The notes under the pieces are model-generated. The model was given only the letters and a program-made list of their open reading frames with translations, had not been told where the DNA came from and did no database searches. Shown here one piece after another: positions 18,118-26,515 of a stretch of 64,000 nt of DNA (its first letter is position 1; every line of letters starts with the position of its first letter). The DNA is taken from contig NZ_FNGS01000009.1 in NCBI RefSeq assembly GCF_900103285.1, positions 62,001 to 126,000 on the forward strand, read 5' to 3'. Made by a program: the position numbers and the translations under genes. This DNA is from Siphonobacter aquaeclarae (GTDB lineage Bacteria; Bacteroidota; Bacteroidia; Cytophagales; Spirosomataceae).

Positions 18118-18227
18118 AAACCCGAGTCGCTTTGTTTTTGCTGGCGTGTATGCTCAGCGGCTGCGCCGGCTGCTCCAAAACAGGCAACCACCGGCACGAG
18201 CCGGACAGTACCCGACGAACTTCATGA
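18114..18227 (+). CDS. 37-residue lipoprotein coupled to ispE
   Basis: A small gene starting inside the stop of the MotB/OmpA-like gene (ATGA). It encodes a basic N-terminus, a hydrophobic stretch and a lipobox ending LSGC at residue 17, leaving only about 20 mature residues, rich in His, Arg and Asp. Its own stop overlaps the ispE start (ATGA at 18224-18227). The double overlap and clean lipobox argue for a real gene. It may be a lysis-protein-like or regulatory lipoprotein of the block, or act mainly to carry ribosomes into ispE. Confidence 0.65.
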   Translation: MKTRVALFLLACMLSGCAGCSKTGNHRHEPDSTRRTS

Positions 18228-19027
18228 TTGCTTTTCCCAACGCCAAGATCAACCTGGGCCTTTTTATTACGGAAAAACGGCCTGATGGGTTTCATAACCT
18301 GGAGTCGGTGTTCGTTCCGGTAGGCTGGACCGATGTGCTGGAGATTCTTCCCGCCGCCGAAACCCGCTTTGAGAGCTCGGGGATTCCCATTCCGGGCGAT
18401 CCTTCCACGAATCTCTGCCTCCGGGCTTACGGGCTCCTGGCGGCTGATTTTGACCTGCCGCCGGTGTACATGCACCTGCATAAAGTTGTACCGATCGGCG
18501 CCGGGCTGGGCGGCGGCTCTTCCGACGCAGCTTTTGTCCTGAAGATGCTGAATGACCTTTTTTCGCTGGGATTGCCTGGCGAACCGCTGGAAGCATACGC
18601 ACGGCTGCTGGGAAGCGACTGCGCCTTTTTTATACGCAACGAGGTAAAATTCTGTTACGGCAAAGGCGATGAATTTTCCGAAATCAGCATTAATTTGGCT
18701 GGAAAGTCGATTTTACTGGTCAATCCGGAAATTCATATTTCCACCGCAGAGGCCTATGCCGGTGTCCGGCCGAAGCCTTCCGGGGTGGATTGGAGCCGGA
18801 TCGCCGCCAGTCCGGTCGGGGAGTGGAAGCAGTGGCTCCGCAATGATTTTGAGGATTCCCTCTTCCCGAAATACCCCGCACTTCCGGCACTAAAGGAGGC
18901 GCTGTATGCCGGTGGAGCCCTGTATGCGAGTATGTCAGGGTCCGGGTCGACCGTTTACGGAATTTACGAAGGCGATGCGCCGGCCGGTTTATTTCCCGGA
19001 ATGAAAACCTGGACCGGTCTATTTTAG
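18224..19027 (+). CDS. ispE: 4-diphosphocytidyl-2-C-methyl-D-erythritol kinase
   Basis: 267 residues. It catalyses the ATP-dependent phosphorylation step of the MEP (non-mevalonate) isoprenoid pathway in the cytoplasm. It shows the N-terminal AKINLGLF motif, the GHMP-kinase ATP loop PIGAGLGGGSSDAA and the LGSDCAFFI motif. An in-frame codon at 18146 would give a longer product, but the ATG at 18224 gives the standard N-terminus and overlaps the stop of the small lipoprotein. IspE is essential in bacteria that use this pathway, so its coupling to the motor-like block is noteworthy and would hold that block in the chromosome. Confidence 0.95.
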   Translation: MIAFPNAKINLGLFITEKRPDGFHNLESVFVPVGWTDVLEILPAAETRFESSGIPIPGDPSTNLCLRAYGLLAADFDLPPVYMHLHKVVPIGAGLGGGSSDAAFVLKMLNDLFSLGLPGEPLEAYARLLGSDCAFFIRNEVKFCYGKGDEFSEISINLAGKSILLVNPEIHISTAEAYAGVRPKPSGVDWSRIAASPVGEWKQWLRNDFEDSLFPKYPALPALKEALYAGGALYASMSGSGSTVYGIYEGDAPAGLFPGMKTWTGLF

Positions 19028-19038
19028 CACTCATCGGC

Positions 19039-19671
19039 ATGGAAAAACACGGAACCCGTCACGCCAGGCCTAATTCTTCTTCGGGAGACTGGCTCTCCAG
19101 ACGCCACGAACCATACCGGTTCATGCTGGCGCTGGCGATGCTGGGCAGCGTGCTCGTGTTTCTGATTATTCTGGTGGTATACCTGTACCGTCGCCACGGC
19201 GCGAACTGGTCGGAGGTGACATTGCCGCGTATTTTCTGGCTGTCAACGGCCTTTATTCTGGCCAGCAGTGCTACCCTGCAATCCGCTGTGTCTGCTTTTA
19301 AGCGGGAGCATTTTCTGAATTACCGCATCATGCTGGGGCTGACGTTTTTCCTCGGTATCCTTTTCGTCATCATGCAGATGATCGGGTGGGGGGATATGAT
19401 CGGGCATGGTATCCGGATGGAAAACAGCCCTCCCGGTTCCTTCATCTTCCTGATATCGGGTCTGCATATCGCCCATATTCTGGGCGGGCTGTATTTCCTC
19501 AGCCGGGCCTTTCTTGAAGCCATCCGCAACCGGAAGTACCTCGACGCCTATATCTACAGCGTTAATCCTCCCAATCAGTTGAAACTGAGCCTGGTAACGC
19601 TCTACTGGCACTTTGTGGACGTATTGTGGATATTGCTGTTTGCCTTCATGATTTATTTCCATCGAAAATAG
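19039..19671 (+). CDS. haem-copper oxidase subunit III family protein
   Basis: 210 residues with five likely membrane segments (about 32-53, 65-84, 98-117, 135-155 and 187-207). The HIAHILGGLYFL and YWHFVDVLWILLF motifs are those of cytochrome c oxidase subunit III. It begins 11 bp after ispE and is probably co-transcribed with it. It is a single subunit III gene, with no subunit I or II genes nearby, so it probably assembles with a terminal oxidase encoded elsewhere, or is one of the solitary subunit III paralogues seen in Bacteroidota. Its 3' end overlaps the convergent GNAT gene by 26 bp. Confidence 0.9.
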   Translation: MEKHGTRHARPNSSSGDWLSRRHEPYRFMLALAMLGSVLVFLIILVVYLYRRHGANWSEVTLPRIFWLSTAFILASSATLQSAVSAFKREHFLNYRIMLGLTFFLGILFVIMQMIGWGDMIGHGIRMENSPPGSFIFLISGLHIAHILGGLYFLSRAFLEAIRNRKYLDAYIYSVNPPNQLKLSLVTLYWHFVDVLWILLFAFMIYFHRK

Positions 19672-20173
19672 CCGGGCGGAACAACACAAAGAGGTGATTA
19701 TCTTCCAGTTTTCCGTTTTTCACCAGTGACTTCCGGAGGACGGCCTCCTTCACAAATCCTGCTTTTTCGAGTACCCGCATGGAAGGAGCGTTATAAGCGA
19801 ATACGCCCGCCCAGAGCCGTTCCAGCTCCGGAAAATCCCGCCATACCTGTTCTGTCCACAGCTTCAGCGCTTCGGTCGCTATTCCCCGCCCCCAGAAGGG
19901 TTCGCCGAGCCAGTAGCCGATTTCCGCACTGGCGCGGTAGATATCCGCACCGGGCGTGACGCCCACACCGCCGGCCAGCTCGCCGTCTACTTCAATGGCT
20001 ACGTTGTACGGCGGATTACCTTGTTTTTCACAGATACTGATCCATATTTCCGCGTCTTCCCGCGTGTAGGGATAGGGGAAGGAATCCCTGAGATTAGTGT
20101 GTATCAGAGGATTATTGGCCAGGTCTGGAAGCAGGGCTTCGTCGCCCGCACGAAAAGGACGAAGTACAATCAT
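19646..20173 (-). CDS. GNAT-family N-acetyltransferase (RimJ/RimL type)
   Basis: 175 residues. It transfers an acetyl group from acetyl-CoA to an amine; the substrate is unknown. The fold is shown by the N-terminal strand and loop, the acetyl-CoA site EPFWGRGIATEAL and the C-terminal VLEKAGFVKEAVLRK typical of the RimJ/RimL branch. It is the second gene of a minus-strand pair: its start overlaps the stop of the acyl-CoA dehydrogenase-like gene by 4 bp. Its 3' end runs into the convergent oxidase subunit III gene. Confidence 0.9.
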   Translation of the reverse strand: MIVLRPFRAGDEALLPDLANNPLIHTNLRDSFPYPYTREDAEIWISICEKQGNPPYNVAIEVDGELAGGVGVTPGADIYRASAEIGYWLGEPFWGRGIATEALKLWTEQVWRDFPELERLWAGVFAYNAPSMRVLEKAGFVKEAVLRKSLVKNGKLEDNHLFVLFRPAIFDGNKS

Positions 20174-21258
20174 GGCATCAGAAGGGAATGCTGGCTGGCG
20201 GTATGCAAATCCCGCCAGATCCGGTTGAGTACATGGGAAGGATCGGCTGCGGTGAGGCCGCCATACGGGTAAAGGGTATCGACGAGCATCCGCGCGGCGG
20301 AAGCCAGGCCGAGCGCGTGGTCGTGAATCGCAGACGCGTGGCCGTCGGAGAAGCGATCCTGCCGGCAGGCCTCCCAGGACTCATCGACCGCCCGGAACAA
20401 CTGCTGCCGGGCGTCGTCGAGTTGCCTGACCTGCCGGTCAAAATCTTCGCCCAGGTGGGAGAGAACAGGAATACCTCCGCGCGTTTTCTTCAGGCGGAAG
20501 TACCCTTCGCATTCTTCCAGAAAATGCACGGCCATACCTGAAAGGTTGACGGCCAGGGTAGCTTCGGCAAACGGGAGGAAGGGGTACCGGTACAACGGAT
20601 CATCAGCGCGAACCGCCTGAGGATCAAGTAAAAAGGTACGCTCTGCCGGAACCACGCAGTTTTGAATTTCAAACGAATGGCTTGCCGATGCAATCAGGCC
20701 TATCGTCCGCCAGGTATCGAGCGGTGTTACTTCGCTTCGCAGAAAGGCAAAAGGTCGTATAACCGGCTGATTATCATCGTCCAATACGGGTATGCCGTTT
20801 TCCGTCAGTACGCAGTTGGCTGTAAAATGGGTAGCATGCGGCGTGCCGCTGGCGTAGTTCCAGCGTCCGTTGACGCGGTATTGCCCGTCGGGCAGACGCT
20901 CGGCTTCTCCGGTAGCAGCGCCACTACCCGCAAGCAGGGCCTGCGGATGGCGGAACACCTCGCCGGCAAAAACCGGATCCATGAATCCCCCGAACCAGCC
21001 GGCGCCGGAGCAGAGGGTAAGTACCCAGCCGGCACTGCCGTCGGCATAGGCCACAGCCTCCTCCAGCCGGATGGCGCGGGGTAAGCCCCATTGCAGGCCG
21101 CCGACCGACCGCGGGGCAAGCATTTTGAACCAGCCCTGCTCAAAAAACAGGGACAAGGTATCGGCGGCAAGCTCCCGTTGCTGCTCGGCAGTATCGGCGT
21201 TGTTCCGGATGCGGGAGATCCACTCGTCCGGAAGGCGCGGAGGCTCAGTGAAAAACAT
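20170..21258 (-). CDS. acyl-CoA dehydrogenase-fold flavoprotein
   Basis: 362 residues with the three-part acyl-CoA dehydrogenase fold: N-terminal helices, a central beta domain (RVNGRWNYASGTPHATHF) and a C-terminal helical bundle ending RIWRDLHTASQHSLL. That last motif is typical of the HpaH/DszC-type two-component flavin monooxygenases in this superfamily. The substrate is unknown, and a dehydrogenase or an oxygenase role is possible. It is transcribed leftward with a GNAT gene and lies divergent from an ArsR-type regulator, 55 bp away, which may control it. Confidence 0.82.
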   Translation of the reverse strand: MFFTEPPRLPDEWISRIRNNADTAEQQRELAADTLSLFFEQGWFKMLAPRSVGGLQWGLPRAIRLEEAVAYADGSAGWVLTLCSGAGWFGGFMDPVFAGEVFRHPQALLAGSGAATGEAERLPDGQYRVNGRWNYASGTPHATHFTANCVLTENGIPVLDDDNQPVIRPFAFLRSEVTPLDTWRTIGLIASASHSFEIQNCVVPAERTFLLDPQAVRADDPLYRYPFLPFAEATLAVNLSGMAVHFLEECEGYFRLKKTRGGIPVLSHLGEDFDRQVRQLDDARQQLFRAVDESWEACRQDRFSDGHASAIHDHALGLASAARMLVDTLYPYGGLTAADPSHVLNRIWRDLHTASQHSLLMP

Positions 21259-21313
21259 GGTTCAAAGGTACACGCGGGAACCGAATTTGGCGAGTTACGC
21301 TTATTTTCGTGCG

Positions 21314-21604
21314 ATGCAACCGGATTTTACCATGAACGAAGCGTCTTTTGTCGAAAAAGCCACGGAAGCGATCGGAGACCGTTATCGCCTCCGCATCGTC
21401 ATGGCGTTACAGGAAAGAGGAGAAATGTGTTGCTCCGACGTACAGGAGCTGACCGGTCTATCCCAGCCCTGCTGCTCTCACCATCTCAAGCTGTTATCTG
21501 ATTGTGACCTGATTTCCAGCCGGAAAGAAGGGAAATTCCACAAGTACTATCTCAATAAGGAAAAGTTCGGAGAGCTGTCCCGCTTTTTCAGCGCGCTGTC
21601 CTGA
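21314..21604 (+). CDS. ArsR-type winged-helix regulator
   Basis: 96 residues. DNA-binding repressor family with the helix-turn-helix GLSQPCCSHHLKLLSDCDLI and a wing with SRKEGKFHKYYLN. Four cysteines lie in or near the recognition region (two CC pairs) and might sense metal, electrophile or redox stress. I start at the ATG at 21314; an in-frame ATG at 21332 is an alternative, and earlier in-frame codons run into the divergent gene. It lies between an acyl-CoA dehydrogenase-like gene (divergent) and an Old Yellow Enzyme gene (downstream), which are its likely targets. Confidence 0.87.
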   Translation: MQPDFTMNEASFVEKATEAIGDRYRLRIVMALQERGEMCCSDVQELTGLSQPCCSHHLKLLSDCDLISSRKEGKFHKYYLNKEKFGELSRFFSALS

Positions 21605-21642
21605 AACATTTTTCAAAACGGGGTGAACTATTCGCCCGGACA

Positions 21643-21657
21643 GTTGTTTCTCACAAC
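21643..21657. promoter_or_regulatory. possible operator before the Old Yellow Enzyme gene
   Basis: An imperfectly spaced dyad, GTTGT-TTCTC-ACAAC, lies 38 bp before the enzyme start and just after the ArsR-type gene. Size and position suit a repressor site, but a 5-bp dyad can arise by chance. Confidence 0.3.
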
Positions 21658-21694
21658 GTATCTAAAAAATTGAATACGTAATCTGTCTACAGCT

Positions 21695-22789
21695 ATGCGT
21701 TCATCCCGACTTTTCGCTCCGGCTCAGCTGGGCAACCTGACGCTCTCCAATCACATCGCGATGGCGCCAATGACCCGCAGCCGGGCGACGGCGCTTCACG
21801 TTCCGACGGACGAGATCGCCACCTATTACGCCCAGCGGGCTTCTGCCGGGTTGTTGATTACAGAAGGCGCGAGCCCGTCTCCCAACGGCGAAGGCTATGC
21901 CCGGATTCCCGGCATCTGGAACGAAGCCCAGATCAAAGGCTGGCGCAAGGTCACCGACGCCGTACATGCCAAAGGCGGAAAGATTTTCATTCAGTTGATG
22001 CATACCGGCCGTATCGGCCATGCCCTGAATCTGACGAACGGAGGGGAAGTGCTGGCGCCCTCGGCCGTGAAAGCGGAAGGCGCGATCTACACCGATCAGG
22101 AAGGCATGAAAGACCATCCCGTTCCGCGTGCAATGACGACGGAAGAAGTACAGGATGCTGTCCAGGAATTCGTTCAGGCGGCGATCAACGCGGTGACGGC
22201 CGGATTTGACGGCGTGGAAATCCACGGCGCAAACGGTTACCTGATCGAGCAGTTTATCCGTCCGACAGCCAACCAGCGCACCGATCAATACGGAGGGACT
22301 ACCGAAAACTACGCCCGGTTTGCACTGGAAATCGCCGAACGTACCGCTGCTGCCATCGGGAAAGACAAAACAGGCATCCGCCTGTCTCCCTATGGCGTAG
22401 CCAGCGATATGCCGTATCAACCGGAATTTGATTCGATCTATGCGTATCTCGCGGAAAAACTGGGCGACTACGTCACATACGTGCACCTCGTCGATCACAG
22501 CGCACTGGGTGCACCGGCTGTCCCTGATTCCATCAAACAGCTTTTCCGGGAAACATACACCGGCACGCTGATCCTGAGCGGCGGGTATACGAAAGAATCG
22601 GCGGAAGCCGATCTGGAATCCGGCAAGGCAGACCTGATTGCTATTGGCCGGCCCTTCATCAGCAATCCCGACCTGGTGGAACGTTTGCAGCAGGGCGCGG
22701 CCCTCAACGACCCTGATCCGGATACGTTCTATACTCCTGGTGAAAAAGGATATACCGACTACCCCGTACTCGAAGAAACGATCGCCTGA
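21695..22789 (+). CDS. Old Yellow Enzyme family ene-reductase
   Basis: 364 residues. FMN-dependent, NAD(P)H-using reductase of electron-poor C=C bonds or nitro compounds (NemA/XenA family). A TIM-barrel flavoprotein with the N-terminal LSNHIAMAPMTRSRA, the substrate-binding pair in EIHGANGYLIEQF, RTDQYGG and the phosphate-binding AIGRPFISNPDLV. Full length for the family. It follows an ArsR-type regulator with cysteine pairs; I infer electrophile-responsive control, as in the NemR-NemA arrangement of other bacteria, although NemR belongs to another family. Confidence 0.94.
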   Translation: MRSSRLFAPAQLGNLTLSNHIAMAPMTRSRATALHVPTDEIATYYAQRASAGLLITEGASPSPNGEGYARIPGIWNEAQIKGWRKVTDAVHAKGGKIFIQLMHTGRIGHALNLTNGGEVLAPSAVKAEGAIYTDQEGMKDHPVPRAMTTEEVQDAVQEFVQAAINAVTAGFDGVEIHGANGYLIEQFIRPTANQRTDQYGGTTENYARFALEIAERTAAAIGKDKTGIRLSPYGVASDMPYQPEFDSIYAYLAEKLGDYVTYVHLVDHSALGAPAVPDSIKQLFRETYTGTLILSGGYTKESAEADLESGKADLIAIGRPFISNPDLVERLQQGAALNDPDPDTFYTPGEKGYTDYPVLEETIA

Positions 22790-22810
22790 CCTGATCTGTC
22801 TTTCCTGTGT

Positions 22811-22846
22811 AAAAAAAGCGGCTCCCTGCACGGGAGCCGCTTTTTT
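22811..22846. terminator. bidirectional intrinsic terminator
   Basis: A perfect GC-rich 9-bp stem (GCGGCTCCC / GGGAGCCGC) with a 5-nt loop is flanked by seven A and six T residues, so the full pairing is 15 bp. It serves the Old Yellow Enzyme gene on the plus strand and the DUF952 gene on the minus strand. Confidence 0.92.
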
Positions 22847-22866
22847 GCTATGGGATGAAAGAGAAA

Positions 22867-23157
22867 TCAAAGCTCTTCGGTACTGACGATGGCGTCGCGG
22901 TTGAGCGGGCCGTACAGGTGGGGGAAGAGCTCCCCGTTGGTGGAGGGTTCGTACCGGAGTTCGGCTGTGAGCAGCGACTCGTCGAGGTGGAGTGCAATCA
23001 GCGGACGGATGCCGCTGTAGTAGCGTTCGAGAACGCCGGCGACCTGCTCACGGGTACTCAGGTGAATAAACCCTTCTTCGGCAAAAGTCTCCGGAACATA
23101 GGCTTCGTCCGGCTGACATTGGTACCAATAAGCTGGTTTGACAATGTGATAAAGCAT
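22867..23157 (-). CDS. DUF952 family protein
   Basis: 96 residues. The DUF952 pattern is visible: an N-terminal HIVKPAYW motif, then EGFIHLSTREQV and a C-terminal FPHLYGPLN. Function is unknown; the fold is thought related to ADP-ribosyl-transferase-like proteins, without biochemical proof known to me. The ATG at 23157 gives the standard family N-terminus; longer in-frame forms run into the upstream patatin gene. It lies 43 bp after that gene on the same strand. Confidence 0.82.
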   Translation of the reverse strand: MLYHIVKPAYWYQCQPDEAYVPETFAEEGFIHLSTREQVAGVLERYYSGIRPLIALHLDESLLTAELRYEPSTNGELFPHLYGPLNRDAIVSTEEL

Positions 23158-23200
23158 AAGCGGATTCCTTTGGATAACACGACAAGGTACATTTCTGTGG

Positions 23201-25537
23201 CTAGAATTGAAACCCGACGTTGAAGAAAAGCCGCAATTTATCAACCTGCTCTGTGCGGGAAACGGTCAGGCTGATCGGCCCGAGAAGGCTGGTAAATGCC
23301 GCCGTAACCCCATATCCGAAGGCGTTAAACGCCCGCTCCTGACCGCTTTCGCTGATCTTGTCCCAGGAGCCGAGATGCCGCAGAAATTGCCCGGCGTCGT
23401 ACCCGCCGGCCAGTACGTTGACCATCGGCAGAATATGCAGGTTTTTCCGCGGAGACCACTGGATCCCGGTCGCCAGAACCAGTACCTGCGGGGTAGAAAG
23501 CTCATTCTCCCGAAGCCCGAAAAACGGAACGCTGAGGCCGCGGGGGCGGTCGGCCTGCCCGCCGATGTTGAAGTAATCGCCTACGCCGGAGCCGTCGGCC
23601 ATATCCAGGTTCGACGCCTTCCGGAGCAGGCTGAACGTCATCCCGGAAGAAAACCGCCCGATCCAGGATACCTTTTCCGACAGCGGCCAGAACTTCTGCC
23701 CGCTTACCTGCCACCGCAGATAGGGATTGATCCGTTCTTCGACCTGCCACTTATGGGCGCTGTCGGGCTGGTAGAGGCGGATGAGGAGGTTGTTGTCGAC
23801 CGTCAGCCTCGCCTCTGCCGACAGCTGCGCGCCCTGGTTGGGGTAGTATACCTTGTTGAGGGAGTTGAACTGATACTGGGCAAAGACGGAGGTATTGTTC
23901 AGCTCGTATTTGTCGAAAGCGAGCGGGGTATTCGGCGGGAGATCGGCCGGGGAAATCCGCGGTTTATACCACGAGTACTCTTTCCGGATCCCGAAGCCTG
24001 CATAGCTGCGGGTATCGAAGCTGTAGGACAGCCGGGCAAACCCCATGCCGTAGTAACTGATCACGTCGGGCAGGGCGCGCCCCTGGTAAAACGAATTGCG
24101 GATATCCCGCTCGCCGTATCCGCCGGCTGCGATCCACCACCGGGCTTTGGTATCGAGGAAACGGTAGTAGTGTACCCGGAAGCGGGGGCGTTCGGCGATA
24201 TCAACCGAAGCGAGCAGACGGGAGCCCCGGCCCAGCAGGTTCCGGTAGGTAAGGTTGGCAATGATGCCGGTACCGGCTTCGGAATCGTAATGCAGGGCCA
24301 TTTTGGCGGCACCCTGATAGGCTTCCCGGGCGCTGAGGGTTAGCTCGGTGGCCTGGGCATCGCCGGCGGTAGTACCTTCAATGCTGTAGTTAACTTTCGA
24401 AAACAACCGCGTACCGAAGAGGCGGTGCATGGCTTCGTTGAGCTGGCGGATCGTGACGGTATCACCCTCATGAATCCCGAATTTGCCCATGGCAGTACCG
24501 AGTGTCCGGTTACTCATGCCTTCCGTGCGGATGGTCTGGAGGCGGTATCGGGATACGCCGTTTGGAAGGGATTTCCGGGGAACGGCCGGAAATTGCCGCA
24601 GCGCCTGAGCCAGGGCTTGTAATTGGGGCAGAACGGCGTTTGTCGCCCGCCTGCCGGCTGCCAGAATTTCCCGGGCATACCCGAAGTCGGCCGACTCGTA
24701 TTTGAGATAATGGACGTGGTCGATGTAGATATTGGTCAGCCGCCGCTGCCGCCGCTGATCCCGGTTGGACGACAGCATCGCTGCCTGTGCCAGCAATTTC
24801 GGGAGAGAATTGAGCTTGTCTTTCCCGTACCAGCCTCCGCCGACGTCCGACCCGATGATGAATTCCGCGCCCATTTCCCGGCAATAGCTGACAGGAAAGT
24901 TGCTGTAAACGCCTCCGTCTACAAGCAGCAGGCTATCCATCGCGACAGGTGTAAAAAACGAAGGAATGGCCATAGAGGAGCGCATGGCCCGCATCAGGCT
25001 TCCCGAATGAAACATGACGGCTTCGCCACGGTAAATATCAAAGGCAACACACGTGAAGGGAATAGCCAGGCTGTCGAACCGGCTGACATTCCAGACCGGC
25101 AGGGTAAGCCCGGCAAGGAGTTCATCGAGTTTCTGCCCGTCGACCAGCCCGAGCGGCAGGCGGGGCTTAAATCCATCCAGTTGAATTTCAGCGATATACC
25201 GGCCGAATTCGTCCTTTTCTTCGATGTTGATTTCGCGGAAAGGTACCTTGTTGGTCAGGAGTTCGGTCCAGTCTATCTTCTCGACGATTTTGCGGAGGGT
25301 ATCACCGCGGTAGCCGGCCGCGTATAATCCGCCGACAATCGCGCCCATACTCGTTCCGGCGATGTAATCGGGGACGATGCCAAGGGAATCGAGTGTCCGA
25401 AGTACTTCAATATGTGCGATGCCTTTGGCACCGCCGCCGCTCAGTACCAGCCCGATTTTAGGCCGGCGCGGGAAATCCTGGCCGGATACCACGCCCGAAA
25501 TCAACAGGAATACCAGAAGAACCAGCAGCGACCGCAT
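23201..25537 (-). CDS. patatin-like phospholipase fused to an Omp85 barrel
   Basis: 778 residues. A signal peptide (about 1-19) is followed by a patatin domain (about 26-310) with oxyanion loop GGGAKG (34-39), nucleophile GTSMG (Ser63) and DGG (VDGGVYSNFP). Next come a POTRA-like domain (about 330-400) and a 16-strand-type Omp85/BamA-like barrel with the late conserved surface-antigen motifs, ending in FNVGFQF. This is the layout of type Vd (PlpD-like) patatin autotransporters, and Bacteroidota keep it as an outer-membrane lipase. Predicted lipid acyl hydrolase at the outer membrane. It follows a serine hydrolase gene by 3 bp and is probably co-transcribed with it. Confidence 0.92.
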   Translation of the reverse strand: MRSLLVLLVFLLISGVVSGQDFPRRPKIGLVLSGGGAKGIAHIEVLRTLDSLGIVPDYIAGTSMGAIVGGLYAAGYRGDTLRKIVEKIDWTELLTNKVPFREINIEEKDEFGRYIAEIQLDGFKPRLPLGLVDGQKLDELLAGLTLPVWNVSRFDSLAIPFTCVAFDIYRGEAVMFHSGSLMRAMRSSMAIPSFFTPVAMDSLLLVDGGVYSNFPVSYCREMGAEFIIGSDVGGGWYGKDKLNSLPKLLAQAAMLSSNRDQRRQRRLTNIYIDHVHYLKYESADFGYAREILAAGRRATNAVLPQLQALAQALRQFPAVPRKSLPNGVSRYRLQTIRTEGMSNRTLGTAMGKFGIHEGDTVTIRQLNEAMHRLFGTRLFSKVNYSIEGTTAGDAQATELTLSAREAYQGAAKMALHYDSEAGTGIIANLTYRNLLGRGSRLLASVDIAERPRFRVHYYRFLDTKARWWIAAGGYGERDIRNSFYQGRALPDVISYYGMGFARLSYSFDTRSYAGFGIRKEYSWYKPRISPADLPPNTPLAFDKYELNNTSVFAQYQFNSLNKVYYPNQGAQLSAEARLTVDNNLLIRLYQPDSAHKWQVEERINPYLRWQVSGQKFWPLSEKVSWIGRFSSGMTFSLLRKASNLDMADGSGVGDYFNIGGQADRPRGLSVPFFGLRENELSTPQVLVLATGIQWSPRKNLHILPMVNVLAGGYDAGQFLRHLGSWDKISESGQERAFNAFGYGVTAAFTSLLGPISLTVSRTEQVDKLRLFFNVGFQF

Positions 25538-25540
25538 GTG

Positions 25541-26515
25541 TTATCGGATGAGATTATAGAGCTGACGATGCACAGCAAAACACCGGATGATGTCATCCGG
25601 CGAGGCGTCCACGTTGGAAAGAAGGATCAGACTCTTTCCAGTCGAAGGATAATAAAAATTTATCGAATTGTAGGCGTCCAGATAGCCACTGTGGCCGAGA
25701 TCACCTTTTTGCCCGATCTGGATTCCGTATCCATAGCCGACTTTTCCCCAGATTGTATGGTCCCGTTCGGAAGACGGGGTCGTCATTTTTCGATAGGCGT
25801 CAACGCTGAGGAGTTTTCCGCCGTGAAGGTGGGTATTCCAGCGGAGGAGGTTTTCGGCGGTAGAAATAATAGCTCCGCCGGCGGCGAGCGGTCTGAACGA
25901 CTGCAAATCCAGCTTTTCTGCCTGGTAGTGCCCATCCGGATACCGCAGGCAGGGCTGTGAAAGCCGCTGACCGGAGTAGCGTGCGGGCGTTGTAGAATGC
26001 TTCATACCGCACCGGACGAACAGGTCGGCGGCGAGGTCGTCGTATGACTTTCCGCTTGTTTTTTCAATGATCCGCGCCAGCAGTCCATATGTAAAAGTGG
26101 GAGAGTAAACGAATTTGGTACCCGGCCGGTGTGTCAACGGTTTATCGGTCGCAACTGCGCCGGACGTATGGTTCAGCAGCTGGTGAATCGTAACGGAATC
26201 GCCCCAGGAAATACCGCTAAGGTACCGACTGACGGGGTCTTCGGGACGAAGCCGGCCTTTGTCGTACTCCCGGAGTACCAGCACTGCCGTGATCTGTTTG
26301 CTCAGCGAGCCGATGACGAACTGCGCATCCCGTCGCAAGGGTACGTTCCGCCCGCAATCTGAGCAACCGCGTACCTGGATGAACGAAACACGGCCTTTTT
26401 CACCGAGTACAACGACCCCGTTGAACGTACCGGTAAAAAGCGAGTCGGGAAGAGACTGAGCCGCGAGTCGGACAGAGAACAGAACGAGAAGAATTCCAGG
26501 AAAAAGAAGGCGCAT
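25541..26515 (-). CDS. class C beta-lactamase-fold serine hydrolase with altered YxN motif
   Basis: 324 residues from the ATG at 26515, which starts a signal peptide (to about residue 20, LAAQ); an upstream in-frame ATG at 26548 would spoil it. The fold is that of penicillin-binding-protein-like serine hydrolases: SxxK at Ser70-Lys73 (GSLSKQ), then LLNHTSG, and late HSGYLDAYNS. The second active-site motif, normally YSN, reads Y137-S-P139 (KFVYSPTFTYG), so the Asn is missing. It may be an esterase or peptidase with changed chemistry. It is the first gene of a minus-strand group with the patatin gene. Confidence 0.87.
   Translation of the reverse strand: MRLLFPGILLVLFSVRLAAQSLPDSLFTGTFNGVVVLGEKGRVSFIQVRGCSDCGRNVPLRRDAQFVIGSLSKQITAVLVLREYDKGRLRPEDPVSRYLSGISWGDSVTIHQLLNHTSGAVATDKPLTHRPGTKFVYSPTFTYGLLARIIEKTSGKSYDDLAADLFVRCGMKHSTTPARYSGQRLSQPCLRYPDGHYQAEKLDLQSFRPLAAGGAIISTAENLLRWNTHLHGGKLLSVDAYRKMTTPSSERDHTIWGKVGYGYGIQIGQKGDLGHSGYLDAYNSINFYYPSTGKSLILLSNVDASPDDIIRCFAVHRQLYNLIR

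Noticed and set aside
18146-18223. Longer start for ispE
   Set aside because: It would remove the standard N-terminus (AKINLG) from its place and overlaps the small lipoprotein in another frame.
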